Assembly: GCA_003094535.1 (NCBI GenBank)
Contig: NATV01000128.1
Location: forward strand, 1-51,804
Direction: 5' to 3'
Source: a gamma proteobacterium symbiont of Ctena orbiculata
GTDB taxonomy: Bacteria > Pseudomonadota > Gammaproteobacteria > Chromatiales > Chromatiaceae
DNA: 51,804 bases
Part shown: piece by piece, positions 45,222-51,739 of the stretch
Numbering within the stretch: the stretch's first letter is position 1
How the letters are laid out: the number at the start of each line of letters is the position of its first letter
Translations under genes and position numbers: made by a program
The notes under the pieces: generated by a model
What the model was told of the DNA's origin: nothing
What the model saw: the letters and a program-made list of their open reading frames with translations, nothing else
Database searches by the model: none

Positions 45222-45587
45222 TCATTCCGGCATCTGTGATGAATGGTGCTCTATAATCATCCACCGTTCACCATTCCAGCGGTATACGAAGGTGAACCGT
45301 GCAGGTACGACTGCACCATCGTTGAAAGTAAAGGTATAGATACCTGAGTTGATGGCTAGTTGACCAAAGGTACGTACATTTGCCTCATCAATTTTACCCA
45401 CTGGCCCTTTAGCAAGAAAATGAACAAAATAGTCCTCGATTTCTTCGTGGTTGTGGCGGACCTTATTGGATACGGTCGGAAGCAGAATGCCGTTGCTTTC
45501 ATAGAGAGCTGCGACTTTTTTTGGGTCTCCAGTCTGGAGTGCACTATTCCACTCATCGAATAGTGCTGTAATTTCATTATCGCTCAT
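45222..45587 (-). CDS. SnoaL/NTF2-like protein (SgcJ/EcaC type, cassette)
   Basis: This 121-residue protein has the cystatin-like alpha+beta layout of the NTF2 superfamily. It shows an N-terminal helix with FDEWNSALQTGDPKKVAALY, LLPTVSNKVR, and the strands FTFVYRWNGERWMIIEHHSS. The pattern is that of SgcJ/EcaC or CaMKII-association-type small proteins, which bind or turn over small hydrophobic ligands. GGAG lies 8 bases before the ATG. The stop is 100 bp from its attC, longer than usual. No signal peptide. Substrate unknown. Confidence 0.8.
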   Translation of the reverse strand: MSDNEITALFDEWNSALQTGDPKKVAALYESNGILLPTVSNKVRHNHEEIEDYFVHFLAKGPVGKIDEANVRTFGQLAINSGIYTFTFNDGAVVPARFTFVYRWNGERWMIIEHHSSQMPE

Positions 45588-45629
45588 GTTTGTACTCCGA
45601 AATTGAATATGATGGTTGTGTAGAATTCA

Positions 45630-45650
45630 GCCTAACGAGCCTGTAGAAAA
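45630..45650 (-). other. Right half of a split attC (R' end)
   Basis: GCCTAAC at 45630-45636 reads GTTAGGC on the minus strand, a perfect GTTRRRY core, preceded there by GGCTC. Its partner half (ACATAAC-AAAGCC) is at 47565-47583, on the far side of two IS remnants. AACAAAGCC pairs with GGCTCGTT with one extra base, as in a genuine attC. Confidence 0.6.
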
Positions 45651-47034
45651 ACCAAATCTGGAGAGCATACTTTTCTTGGTGGGGTTTTTTTGAACATCAC
45701 TGTTTATTTTTCCTATGATTTATGCTTTCATTTTTTTGGCATGGTTTGCTTGCTTTTGTGCTCCCCTCTATCCCGGCACTTTGCCATATCGGTGGATCTT
45801 TAATAGATTATGCACCATACAGTAGAGCTTCCATTGGACATCTACCTTCTTTTTACCCCTGAAACTGAAGTGATTCAAGCCCAGGACACTGCAAATGTGG
45901 CCAAACACCGGTTCCACAATGCCTATACGGCGACTATAGATATAGCGGCCCTGCGAGGTATCGATTTTATGCTTCATGTGTTCTACATAGAGTTGCGGGG
46001 CCTCTTTCGATCGGCCGATAAAGATGGTTGCTTGGCGTGTCTCTGTTTTATCGAGGTTTTTCATGCAGCGGTAACGTAGTTCACAGGGTACGCAGTCTCA
46101 CTTGGCGCCTCTAAAACGTAACGCTTCATAACCATTCAGGATGAACTTTCTTCCATTGCTGTAGAGCTGCTTCCCGGCCGGACAGAGGCACGTATGGGTA
46201 TCAGCATCATAATGAAATTCTGGCGAAGTATAGTGCTGTGTTATCCTCTTTTTCTGTTGTTCCTGACGATTGCGCCCCTTATATTTTTCGATTGCCTGAA
46301 ACCGTGGGTCACGCTTGCGAAATCCGAGGTCTGGAAGATAGGCGTCTATTTTGTGATTGTAAACATACCCGAGGTTGTTTTTGTTGTAGAAACCACTATC
46401 TGCTGTTAGCTTCGATTTCCTTCTTCGATACCGCTTGTCTAAAGCTGTGAAGTTATCCTCAGACCTTTCGATCATGGGTTGCAGCAGATTATGCTCTTGG
46501 GCTTCACTAAATGCTTCTGCATGGATGACAATCTCGTGCTTACTGTCTACTGCGGCTACCCCATCATAGCCCTGGATAACACCTATACTGCTCTTGATTT
46601 TGGCGCTTTCATTGCCGGTTAGATTGCTCTTCTTGGGTTTACCGGGCTTTTCATCATTATCACTCAACCAGTTTTTAAGCTTCTTGATGTGCTGCTTAAT
46701 CGTCTGATGGTCCGTTCTTCCTTCTCGCGTCGCTGCCGGTCAACAGCGGTGTTGCATTCGTCCTCTTCTCGGCGGAGCATGAGCATGTGTCTTACCGCCT
46801 TTTCCATTTTCTTTTTTTCTGCTGCAGTTTGTCTTTGGTGCCACTCCACTCCTTGGCGGCGTCGCTCGGCAGTTTGCAGCCATCTACGGCAAACATGTCA
46901 TGGCCGATCAGTTTCATTTTATCACAGATCAATAGTACGTTCCGGAAGAGCTGGACGATCTCTTGATCCATCGTTGATACAAAGTCAGTGATGGTAGTGA
47001 AATTAGGCTGGGTATCTGCTGATAGCGAAACCGG
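45637..47034 (-). mobile_element. Decayed IS1182-family element
   Basis: Contains a broken DDE transposase (45768-47031) and a left flank from about 45644 with CTGTAGAAAAACC that could be its terminal repeat. The N-terminal end of the transposase is cut at about 47030, next to a hairpin element, so the right terminus is lost. Confidence 0.65.
45768..47031 (-). pseudogene. IS1182-family transposase pseudogene
   Basis: Read on the minus strand, the pieces are SLSADTQPNFTTITDF...MFAVDGCKLPS (first Asp), MEKAVRHMLMLRREED, KQHIKKLKNW, GVIQGYDGVAAVDSKHEIV, LTADSGFY (second Asp), and RRIGIVEPVFGHI (Glu). Damage: N-terminal truncation near 47030, a frameshift in an A-rich run near 46820, a second frameshift near 46690-46710, and an in-frame TGA at 46098-46100 between RFRGAK and DCVPCE (probably CGA to TGA). 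It cannot make a full transposase. Confidence 0.8.
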
Positions 47035-47041
47035 CGAAATC

Positions 47042-47093
47042 GGGGTCAGAGAACAATTATTTCAAATATTAGAACCAATTGTTCTCTGACCCC
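47042..47093. repeat. 52-bp perfect hairpin element, copy 2
   Basis: GGGGTCAGAGAACAATT and AATTGTTCTCTGACCCC form a perfect 17-bp inverted repeat (18 bp with one more pair outside) around an 18-base loop. It sits exactly between the truncated IS1182 and IS3 remnants. It resembles the short GGGGTCAGAG-type palindromes near REP-associated transposases, but no such transposase is present. Confidence 0.75.
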
Positions 47094-47099
47094 GGTTTT

Positions 47100-47558
47100 A
47101 CTTCTTCTCAATCTGTTCGAAGAGCTTCACTTTATCTTTGTGAAGAACCGTTCGGCTTTTTTTAACAGTTGGATCTCGTCATCACGATTTGCCAGTTCAC
47201 GCTCCAGCTTCTGAATCCGTTTCTCTGCCTGCTTGAGCTTCTGTTCTGCAAGCTTTTCACCCTCTGTCTTCCTCAGCCCAGCCGGTGAACGAGCATTCTG
47301 TACTTGTCTGGCCATGTATGGATTCCCTCTGAGTTCGCCTCGTCTATCCTCCATTTGCCAGCGATACACCATGACCGGATGAAGCCCTAATGTCTCCGCT
47401 ACTTCCTTGGCCATAACGCCAGGATGGTCCGCCAACTTAACAACGATTTTCTTGAATTCTAGTGTATACCTATCGTAGTGTCTTTTCCTCGTTAGGCCCA
47501 TTTTTCATACCCCTTCAGTTTGACGAAAATATCTGTCAACTAAAGTGGTGTAAGTTCA
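47100..47558 (-). mobile_element. Truncated IS3-family element
   Basis: Holds a complete orfA but no orfB. One terminus is visible: TGAACTTACACCACTTTAG reading inward from 47558. It interrupts the attC half-site that ends about 47559. The opposite end is lost at the 52-bp hairpin. Confidence 0.7.
47127..47501 (-). CDS. IS3-family transposase OrfA
   Basis: This 124-residue protein has a helix-turn-helix (~10-50; LEFKKIVVKLADHPGVMAKEVAETLGLHPVMVYRW pattern) and a C-terminal leucine-zipper-like helix. A run of seven A followed by GC near 47157-47163 (minus strand) is a typical slippery site for the -1 frameshift into orfB. OrfB is absent downstream, so OrfA alone cannot transpose the element and may only act as a regulator. 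Confidence 0.8.
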   Translation of the reverse strand: MGLTRKRHYDRYTLEFKKIVVKLADHPGVMAKEVAETLGLHPVMVYRWQMEDRRGELRGNPYMARQVQNARSPAGLRKTEGEKLAEQKLKQAEKRIQKLERELANRDDEIQLLKKAERFFTKIK

Positions 47559-47583
47559 GTCCGAGTTTATGGCTTTGTTATGT
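47559..47583 (-). other. Left half of a split attC (R'' end)
   Basis: GTTATGT at 47577-47583 reads ACATAAC on the minus strand, followed by AAAGCCATAAACTCGGAC up to the IS3 terminus. It overlaps the last codons of the upstream cassette gene, as is common. The matching half is at 45630-45650. Confidence 0.65.
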
Positions 47584-48616
47584 GATTTTCCTCAATGTCG
47601 TTTGATCTCATCATTGCCTCATCAGCTAAGCGCTCTAATAACATTGGCAATTCTTCCATAAGCATAAAAGCCTCTTTTTCATTTCCTATCCAATCTTCCA
47701 TCCATGCGCTTTCCATGGACATTTCTGTCATCATTCTCATATCCCGAAGAATATCTCTAGCTCCTTTCCAATCTCCAGAACTAGCCCTTCGATATGCTTC
47801 CATTCCTATTTCGTACAACCAAGGAAGTTGATCTTTATAGAAACTTAGCGCTATCAATATTCCAGTTGCACTGCCTGACTTGCTATTTATACTGCGAGTA
47901 AACTTTTTGACAAGATATGGATCAACTGGTCTTTTAGATTTCAATGATTTAGGGGAGCGGCCAAGCTCTTTTGCAATGCGACGCGGCATTACCTCCATCA
48001 TTTCGTGCAATGCCATTTTCGACATTTCACCACCAGACATTAAAACCCGCTCTTCAAGCTTACTTAGCCCATTCCTTACATCTGTAACTGCTGATACCAG
48101 ATCAGCCAATGATCTTTCTTCCGGATTCTCACTTTGACGAAGAAATTGCAGATCAAGCGAAACAGAAATAGGTGTTTCAATATCTTCTGGACTTTTTTCC
48201 GCCGCCTTTATTTGTTCGATTATTCCTTCCTTAGCCGCTTCTACGCTGTCTAGATCGTGATGGTCAAAATGGATGGTTCTTGTTCCGGCGACATCAAATG
48301 GAATTCTTTCACCTTTTTTGATTATTTGTACCAATGGTTTTCTTATGGCATGCCTGATTGCTAGCTCGTAGAAAACATTAGGATTTGTGTCGGTAAGATC
48401 CGCGATCACCAATGGGTCACCAACGACATGCTGAATTACTTGACTCGTAATAATTCCTGGTTTGTCTATCTCATCCGCTCGTATGGCCTTGTAACCGCAG
48501 GCTTCTGCTGCTGGGCGAATAATATGCCGTAGTACTTGATCGGAGCGCTTTCGGACATCCGATTCCGCCTCTCCTATAGGAGAAATTACAAAGCAGGATT
48601 TTGTTTGATCAGTCAC
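47567..48616 (-). CDS. Protein with N-terminal CFVISPIG nucleotide-binding (NDT/TIR-like) domain
   Basis: This 349-residue cassette protein begins TDQTKSCFVISPIGEAESDVR. It continues with IIRPAAEACGYKAIRADEI, VIQHVVGDPLVIADLTDTNPNVFYELAIRHA and PLVQIIKKGE. This is the Rossmann-like fold of nucleoside 2-deoxyribosyltransferase/TIR-related domains often found as NAD- or nucleotide-acting modules in defence proteins. The rest (~160-349) is helical with no recognised domain. The GTG at 48616 is preferred: GGAG lies 7 bases upstream; a TTG at 48637 is possible. A role in anti-phage defence is an inference from domain type and integron context. Confidence 0.65.
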   Translation of the reverse strand: MTDQTKSCFVISPIGEAESDVRKRSDQVLRHIIRPAAEACGYKAIRADEIDKPGIITSQVIQHVVGDPLVIADLTDTNPNVFYELAIRHAIRKPLVQIIKKGERIPFDVAGTRTIHFDHHDLDSVEAAKEGIIEQIKAAEKSPEDIETPISVSLDLQFLRQSENPEERSLADLVSAVTDVRNGLSKLEERVLMSGGEMSKMALHEMMEVMPRRIAKELGRSPKSLKSKRPVDPYLVKKFTRSINSKSGSATGILIALSFYKDQLPWLYEIGMEAYRRASSGDWKGARDILRDMRMMTEMSMESAWMEDWIGNEKEAFMLMEELPMLLERLADEAMMRSNDIEENHITKP

Positions 48617-48648
48617 TTTATTACTCCATTGCTCCAATTTTGTTCTTC

Positions 48649-48762
48649 ACATAACGCCTTGCTCAGGGGCAAAGTGGAGTGGAAGCAGTATATGGTAAAG
48701 TGAGCGTAGCGAACCATATATTGCTGGAGCGTAACTTTGTCCCTTGCAGCAATTTGTTATGC
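48649..48762 (-). other. attC site (114 bp)
   Basis: Bounded by ACATAAC (48649-48655) and GTTATGC (48756-48762). Long pairing arms include ATATGGT-AAAGTGAGCG against CGTAGCGA-ACCATAT around the centre. The minus strand has one extra base (GCTGCAAGGG against GCTCAGGG). Confidence 0.9.
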
Positions 48763-48770
48763 CTACGCCT

Positions 48771-49067
48771 TTAATAACTAAAGTTAACATCAAAATTTCC
48801 CGAGCTTTCTAATATAAAACTGCACACTTTGTAGAGACCTTTTTCTTGCGTGCTGATTACATTGGCTAGCTCGTAAAAATATTCTGGAAGCATGATTTCA
48901 TCTACATCACTCTCCCTGCTACCGTCTGGCTTTGTGTATACAACCTTCAAATCTATCGATGAATCGAATCTCTTTGCTTCAACTTCTACTTTTATCCAGG
49001 GCCCAGCAAAAATAGAAGCAAGTTCATCTGCTATAGCTTGGTAATACTGATCCGGCGTATCAAACAT
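48771..49067 (-). CDS. YezG-like immunity-family protein (cassette)
   Basis: This 98-residue protein has an N-terminal helix (FDTPDQYYQAIADELASIF) followed by strands (IKVEVEAKRFDSSIDLKVVYTKPDGS) and LPEYFYELANVI. The layout resembles YezG-family immunity proteins that protect against polymorphic toxins. The ATG at 49067 is used; the longer frame enters the attC. No cognate toxin is nearby, so it may be an orphan antidote. Similarity is judged by eye only. Confidence 0.55.
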   Translation of the reverse strand: MFDTPDQYYQAIADELASIFAGPWIKVEVEAKRFDSSIDLKVVYTKPDGSRESDVDEIMLPEYFYELANVISTQEKGLYKVCSFILESSGNFDVNFSY

Positions 49068-49085
49068 ACTCAATTCTCTTTGTGG

Positions 49086-49145
49086 GCATAACGTTGCCAT
49101 AAACCGCGCGAGGTACGAGCGTCGGATTTGATGGCCTGGTTATGC
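49086..49145 (-). other. attC site (60 bp)
   Basis: GCATAAC (49086-49092) to GTTATGC (49139-49145), the classical 59-base-element size. Inner arms share GCCAT/ATGGC; the minus strand has CCATCAAA against CCATAAA, the extra base that sets orientation. The GNAT gene stop is one base away. Confidence 0.92.
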
Positions 49146-49146
49146 A

Positions 49147-49554
49147 TTAGTGCTCATTGCCCGAGTAAATCCACATTGGTTCCGTTTTGCCCGCACGCTC
49201 AAACCCTAAAGCCTGATAAAATTTCACTGCCTCTCCATCTGCAGTGAGCATTTGTTGGTGAAACCCACCATAAATGGATTGCATGGCCTCCATCATTTTA
49301 CGGCCTAAACCATTTCCTTGATATTTCGGATGAACCAGCATGTGCGGGTAGTAAACAACCAAGTGACCATCTGAAATTGCGTTACCAATACCTACTAGCT
49401 TACCTGCGATACGAGCAGTAACTAAAGTATGAGAATTATTTAGAGCAGCCACTAGTTCTGCGGGTTTATCAGCAGAAGACCATTCATTTGCCTTATAGTT
49501 ATCGATTACTTCATCTTCCGATATTTTGTCATTTAAACTAATCGATACTTCCAT
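49147..49554 (-). CDS. GNAT-family N-acetyltransferase (cassette)
   Basis: This 135-residue protein has the GNAT core: TARIAGKLVGIGNAISD strands, HMLVHPKYQGNGLGRKMMEAM with the acetyl-CoA pyrophosphate loop (Q-x-x-G-x-G/A form), and FYQALGFERAG near the C-terminus. The ATG at 49554 follows GAGAGAG; the longer frame starts inside the attC and is rejected. GNATs acetylate small molecules or proteins; resistance or toxin-type roles occur among cassette GNATs. The target is unknown. Confidence 0.88.
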   Translation of the reverse strand: MEVSISLNDKISEDEVIDNYKANEWSSADKPAELVAALNNSHTLVTARIAGKLVGIGNAISDGHLVVYYPHMLVHPKYQGNGLGRKMMEAMQSIYGGFHQQMLTADGEAVKFYQALGFERAGKTEPMWIYSGNEH

Positions 49555-49574
49555 GAGTCTCTCTCGCATTGTAT

Positions 49575-49654
49575 GCATAACGTCTCACATGAGGGGCCGG
49601 AGCGTAGCGACGGTCCCAGTGAGCGAAACGAACGACTCTATGTGATTGTTATAT
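49575..49654 (-). other. attC site (80 bp)
   Basis: GCATAAC (49575-49581) to GTTATAT (49648-49654). Arms TCACATGAG and TCACATAGAG (minus) pair with one extra A on the minus strand. AGCGTAGCGA and GAGCGAAACG lie near the tip. Confidence 0.88.
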
Positions 49655-49675
49655 TACATAATTCTCAGAATACCC

Positions 49676-49725
49676 TTGACAATAAACGCCGTTAAGTTGA
49701 CAATTCAAAGAGATAACCTTGACAA
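49676..49725 (+). promoter_or_regulatory. Three TTGACAA repeats and promoter of the HTH-kinase-like gene
   Basis: TTGACAA occurs at 49676, 49697 and 49719, spaced 21 and 22 bp (two helical turns). The first copy can be a perfect -35 (TTGACA), with GACAAT at 49699-49704 as -10 after 17 bp. The third overlaps the ribosome binding site region. They lie directly upstream of a gene with an N-terminal helix-turn-helix and may be its own operator. Confidence 0.5.
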
Positions 49726-49736
49726 GGAGTATACTA

Positions 49737-50771
49737 ATGGTTGGTGTTCGAAGCCGCGGAGAAACCATCCGACAATTCATCGTGGACAATGTATCCGCAC
49801 ATCCGACTTCAATTGTCGCCCTTACATCTGAGAAGTTCGAAATATCTAGGCAGGCTGTTAACAACCATATACAACGGCTGGTCACCCAAAAAGCCCTGGT
49901 TGCAGAGGGTAACACACGCAATCGCGTGTACAAGCTTCATCCAGAAATTGTCACCTCGGAGAGGTTTCAACTTATAGGCTTGGAGGAAGACTTGGTTTGG
50001 CGTGAGTTTATTCTCCCAAGACTTGGCGCACTTCCAGACAACGTGATTGATATATGGAGCTACGGTTTCACAGAAATGCTCAATAATGCTATTGATCATT
50101 CCCAAGGTCGGCATGCCCTAGTATCTATAGAAAAAAATCCAGCATTCACACAAATATCAATTACTGATGATGGAGAGGGAATCTTTCTGCGGATTCAGCG
50201 CCTCATGGAATTACATGATGAGAGGCATGCCGTACTTGAGCTAGCGAAGGGAAAGCTAACTACGGACCCAGAAAACCACACAGGAGAAGGCATCTTCTTT
50301 TCCTCTCGGATGTTTGATGAATACGCTATTTTGTCGGGAGGCGTTTACTTTTCACATGAATTCAGTAGACCGGAAGATTGGATCATGGAGAGGGAAAACC
50401 CCCGAAGCGGGACAACGGTTTTTATGCAGCTAACCAATAACTCTTCAAGAACGGTTAAATCGATATTTGATAAGTATGCTTCTGGTAACGAGTATGGCTT
50501 TGATAAGACTGTAGTGCCAGTAACTATGGCACGGTACGGGAATGAGCTTTTGGTGTCCAGGTCACAGGCAAAAAGATTGCTTGCGCGAGTTGATCGATTC
50601 AAGATCGTTATTTTTGATTTTTCAGGAATAGACAAAATTGGACAAGCGTTTGCGGATGAAGTTTTTCGAGTTTTCAAGAGTAAACACCCTGAGATGCAGC
50701 TTTATTTTTCCAAGGCGACACAGGAAGTCGAAGACATGATTATCCGAGCGCTTCGATCTGATGAAATATAA
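49737..50771 (+). CDS. HTH-HATPase-STAS-like (DUF4325) regulator, inverted cassette
   Basis: This is a 344-residue protein. Residues ~1-75 are a winged helix (ISRQAVNNHIQRLVTQKALV). Residues ~90-250 are a GHKL ATPase with N-box FTEMLNNAIDHS and G1 ITDDGEGI, and a HTGEGIFFSS lid-like segment. Residues ~265-344 contain FDFSGIDKIGQAFADEVFRVF, the STAS-like DUF4325 motif. No histidine kinase H-box is present. This recalls anti-sigma kinase/antagonist pairs fused in one chain. The ATG at 49737 follows AAGGAG by 7 bases. It runs opposite to the array; its stop overlaps the attC at 50766. Confidence 0.78.
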   Translation: MVGVRSRGETIRQFIVDNVSAHPTSIVALTSEKFEISRQAVNNHIQRLVTQKALVAEGNTRNRVYKLHPEIVTSERFQLIGLEEDLVWREFILPRLGALPDNVIDIWSYGFTEMLNNAIDHSQGRHALVSIEKNPAFTQISITDDGEGIFLRIQRLMELHDERHAVLELAKGKLTTDPENHTGEGIFFSSRMFDEYAILSGGVYFSHEFSRPEDWIMERENPRSGTTVFMQLTNNSSRTVKSIFDKYASGNEYGFDKTVVPVTMARYGNELLVSRSQAKRLLARVDRFKIVIFDFSGIDKIGQAFADEVFRVFKSKHPEMQLYFSKATQEVEDMIIRALRSDEI

Positions 50772-50853
50772 CGTTGCAATTCACCGGAGGCAAAAAGCAT
50801 AGTGAGGTACGAACGACGCTTTTTGGCGTCCGCGTGTAATTGCCTTGTTATGT
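50766..50853 (-). other. attC site (88 bp)
   Basis: ATATAAC (50766-50772) to GTTATGT (50847-50853). Outer arms share GCAATT/AATTGC and inner arms GGCAAAAAGC / GCTTTTTGGC. The minus strand has an extra A (AATTACAC against AATTCAC). It lies between two convergent genes whose stops touch it on both sides. Confidence 0.92.
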
Positions 50854-51225
50854 TCATTTACACTTTCGTACTTTTTGTCGTTGCATTTCTTCCAATAATG
50901 CTCGCCGGTAAAACTCAGAATCGCGATCATAATGCTTACAAATATCTGTAGTTATTTCTATTCTTTGAAATTCCCCGCCTTTATGGGCAGCATTATAAAG
51001 ACAATTGCCTTCAATAATTGGTAGGTGCTTAGTTTTCTCTACACATTGCGATGCGGCATACCAATAGTTAGCTTGTGAAATAGAATACAAACATTCGTTT
51101 AAATTCTGTCTAAGAACCTTCTCAAATTCCCATTTTTCCACTTTGTACTCTTCTGTTAATTCGTAATCTCCACCAGCTTGAGCGTAACCACACATGATCA
51201 TTAACAGAAAAGAGAACTTTTTCAT
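50854..51225 (-). CDS. Small secreted protein of unknown function (cassette)
   Basis: This 123-residue protein starts MKKFSFLLMIMCGYAQAGG, a signal peptide with an A-x-A type cleavage site. The mature part is charged and helical with five cysteines (NEC, SQC, GNC, DIC, RKC). No domain is recognised. The ATG at 51225 is used because the longer frame begins inside the attC at 51252. Cassette-borne small secreted proteins of this kind are common; function unknown. Confidence 0.65.
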   Translation of the reverse strand: MKKFSFLLMIMCGYAQAGGDYELTEEYKVEKWEFEKVLRQNLNECLYSISQANYWYAASQCVEKTKHLPIIEGNCLYNAAHKGGEFQRIEITTDICKHYDRDSEFYRRALLEEMQRQKVRKCK

Positions 51226-51251
51226 ATTAAGTGATGAGTTCTTTTTATAAA

Positions 51252-51318
51252 ACATAACGATCAGCTTCAGCCGAGGCGGCGCGTTAGCGCTGACGTCGGC
51301 TGGAAGCGCTTGTTAATG
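51252..51318 (-). other. attC site (67 bp)
   Basis: ACATAAC (51252-51258) to GTTAATG (51312-51318). Arms CTTCAGCCGA and TCGGCTGGAAG pair with an extra C on the minus strand; GCGTTAGCGC lies at the tip. The stop codon of the zinc-finger gene overlaps its edge. Confidence 0.88.
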
Positions 51319-51636
51319 CTGACCTCGTAATTTACTAAGTTCTTTGTAACATCGATCGACACATCTGCTACAAATACTGATATCCCTATTATCGTGTTTA
51401 AACATATACTCAACTTGATCTGTAGAGCTACCACAATATGTACATTTTGGATTCTCTTTCATTTCTTTGAGTCTTTTCTCTGCTTCCTTTGTGATATCTT
51501 GAATTTGTCTCAAGGCTTTTTCAGGGGGCATTTTTTGATCACCCACTGGTAGGTGTAGTTGATCCACTAGATCGCTTATAAGGTTAGCTTCCTTCCCTTT
51601 CATAACACTCAGCAGTTCTTTTATCCTTTTGTCCAT
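51313..51636 (-). CDS. Stand-alone ClpX-type C4 zinc-finger protein (cassette)
   Basis: This 107-residue protein has a helical N-terminal part (1-62) and a C-terminal C4 finger: Cys65-x2-Cys68 and Cys89-x2-Cys92 in ICSRCVDRCYKEL. The finger matches the ClpX N-terminal zinc-binding domain (ICDECVDLC pattern), which binds adaptors and substrates and dimerises. No AAA domain follows. Such a protein could act as a ClpX decoy or adaptor, or be an unrelated DNA- or protein-binding module. Cassette context; the ribosome binding site is weak. Confidence 0.7.
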   Translation of the reverse strand: MDKRIKELLSVMKGKEANLISDLVDQLHLPVGDQKMPPEKALRQIQDITKEAEKRLKEMKENPKCTYCGSSTDQVEYMFKHDNRDISICSRCVDRCYKELSKLRGQH

Positions 51637-51655
51637 TGAAGCCTATTCTTTATTG

Positions 51656-51739
51656 CATTAACAGTGGATTATGTGGACGGCACAAAAAATGTGATATGCC
51701 GCCGGAAAAAATATTGGAATATCACGCCAATTGTTCTAT
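51656..51739 (-). other. Possible attC or attC edge
   Basis: CATTAAC (51656-51662) reads GTTAATG on the minus strand, the same core as the next site, and lies 20 bp before the zinc-finger gene start, where an attC end is expected. GTGATAT and ATATCAC form an inner inverted repeat. The far core (GTTCTAT, 51733-51739) is poor, so the site may extend past the window. Confidence 0.4.

Noticed and set aside
46098-46667. Functional transposase gene
   Set aside because: It is only the middle of a transposase interrupted by an in-frame TGA and frameshifts and truncated at its N-terminus.
43955-51318. CRISPR-like interpretation of the spaced palindromes
   Set aside because: The repeats differ in length and sequence, are spaced by whole genes, and have attC core 7-mers; no cas gene is present.
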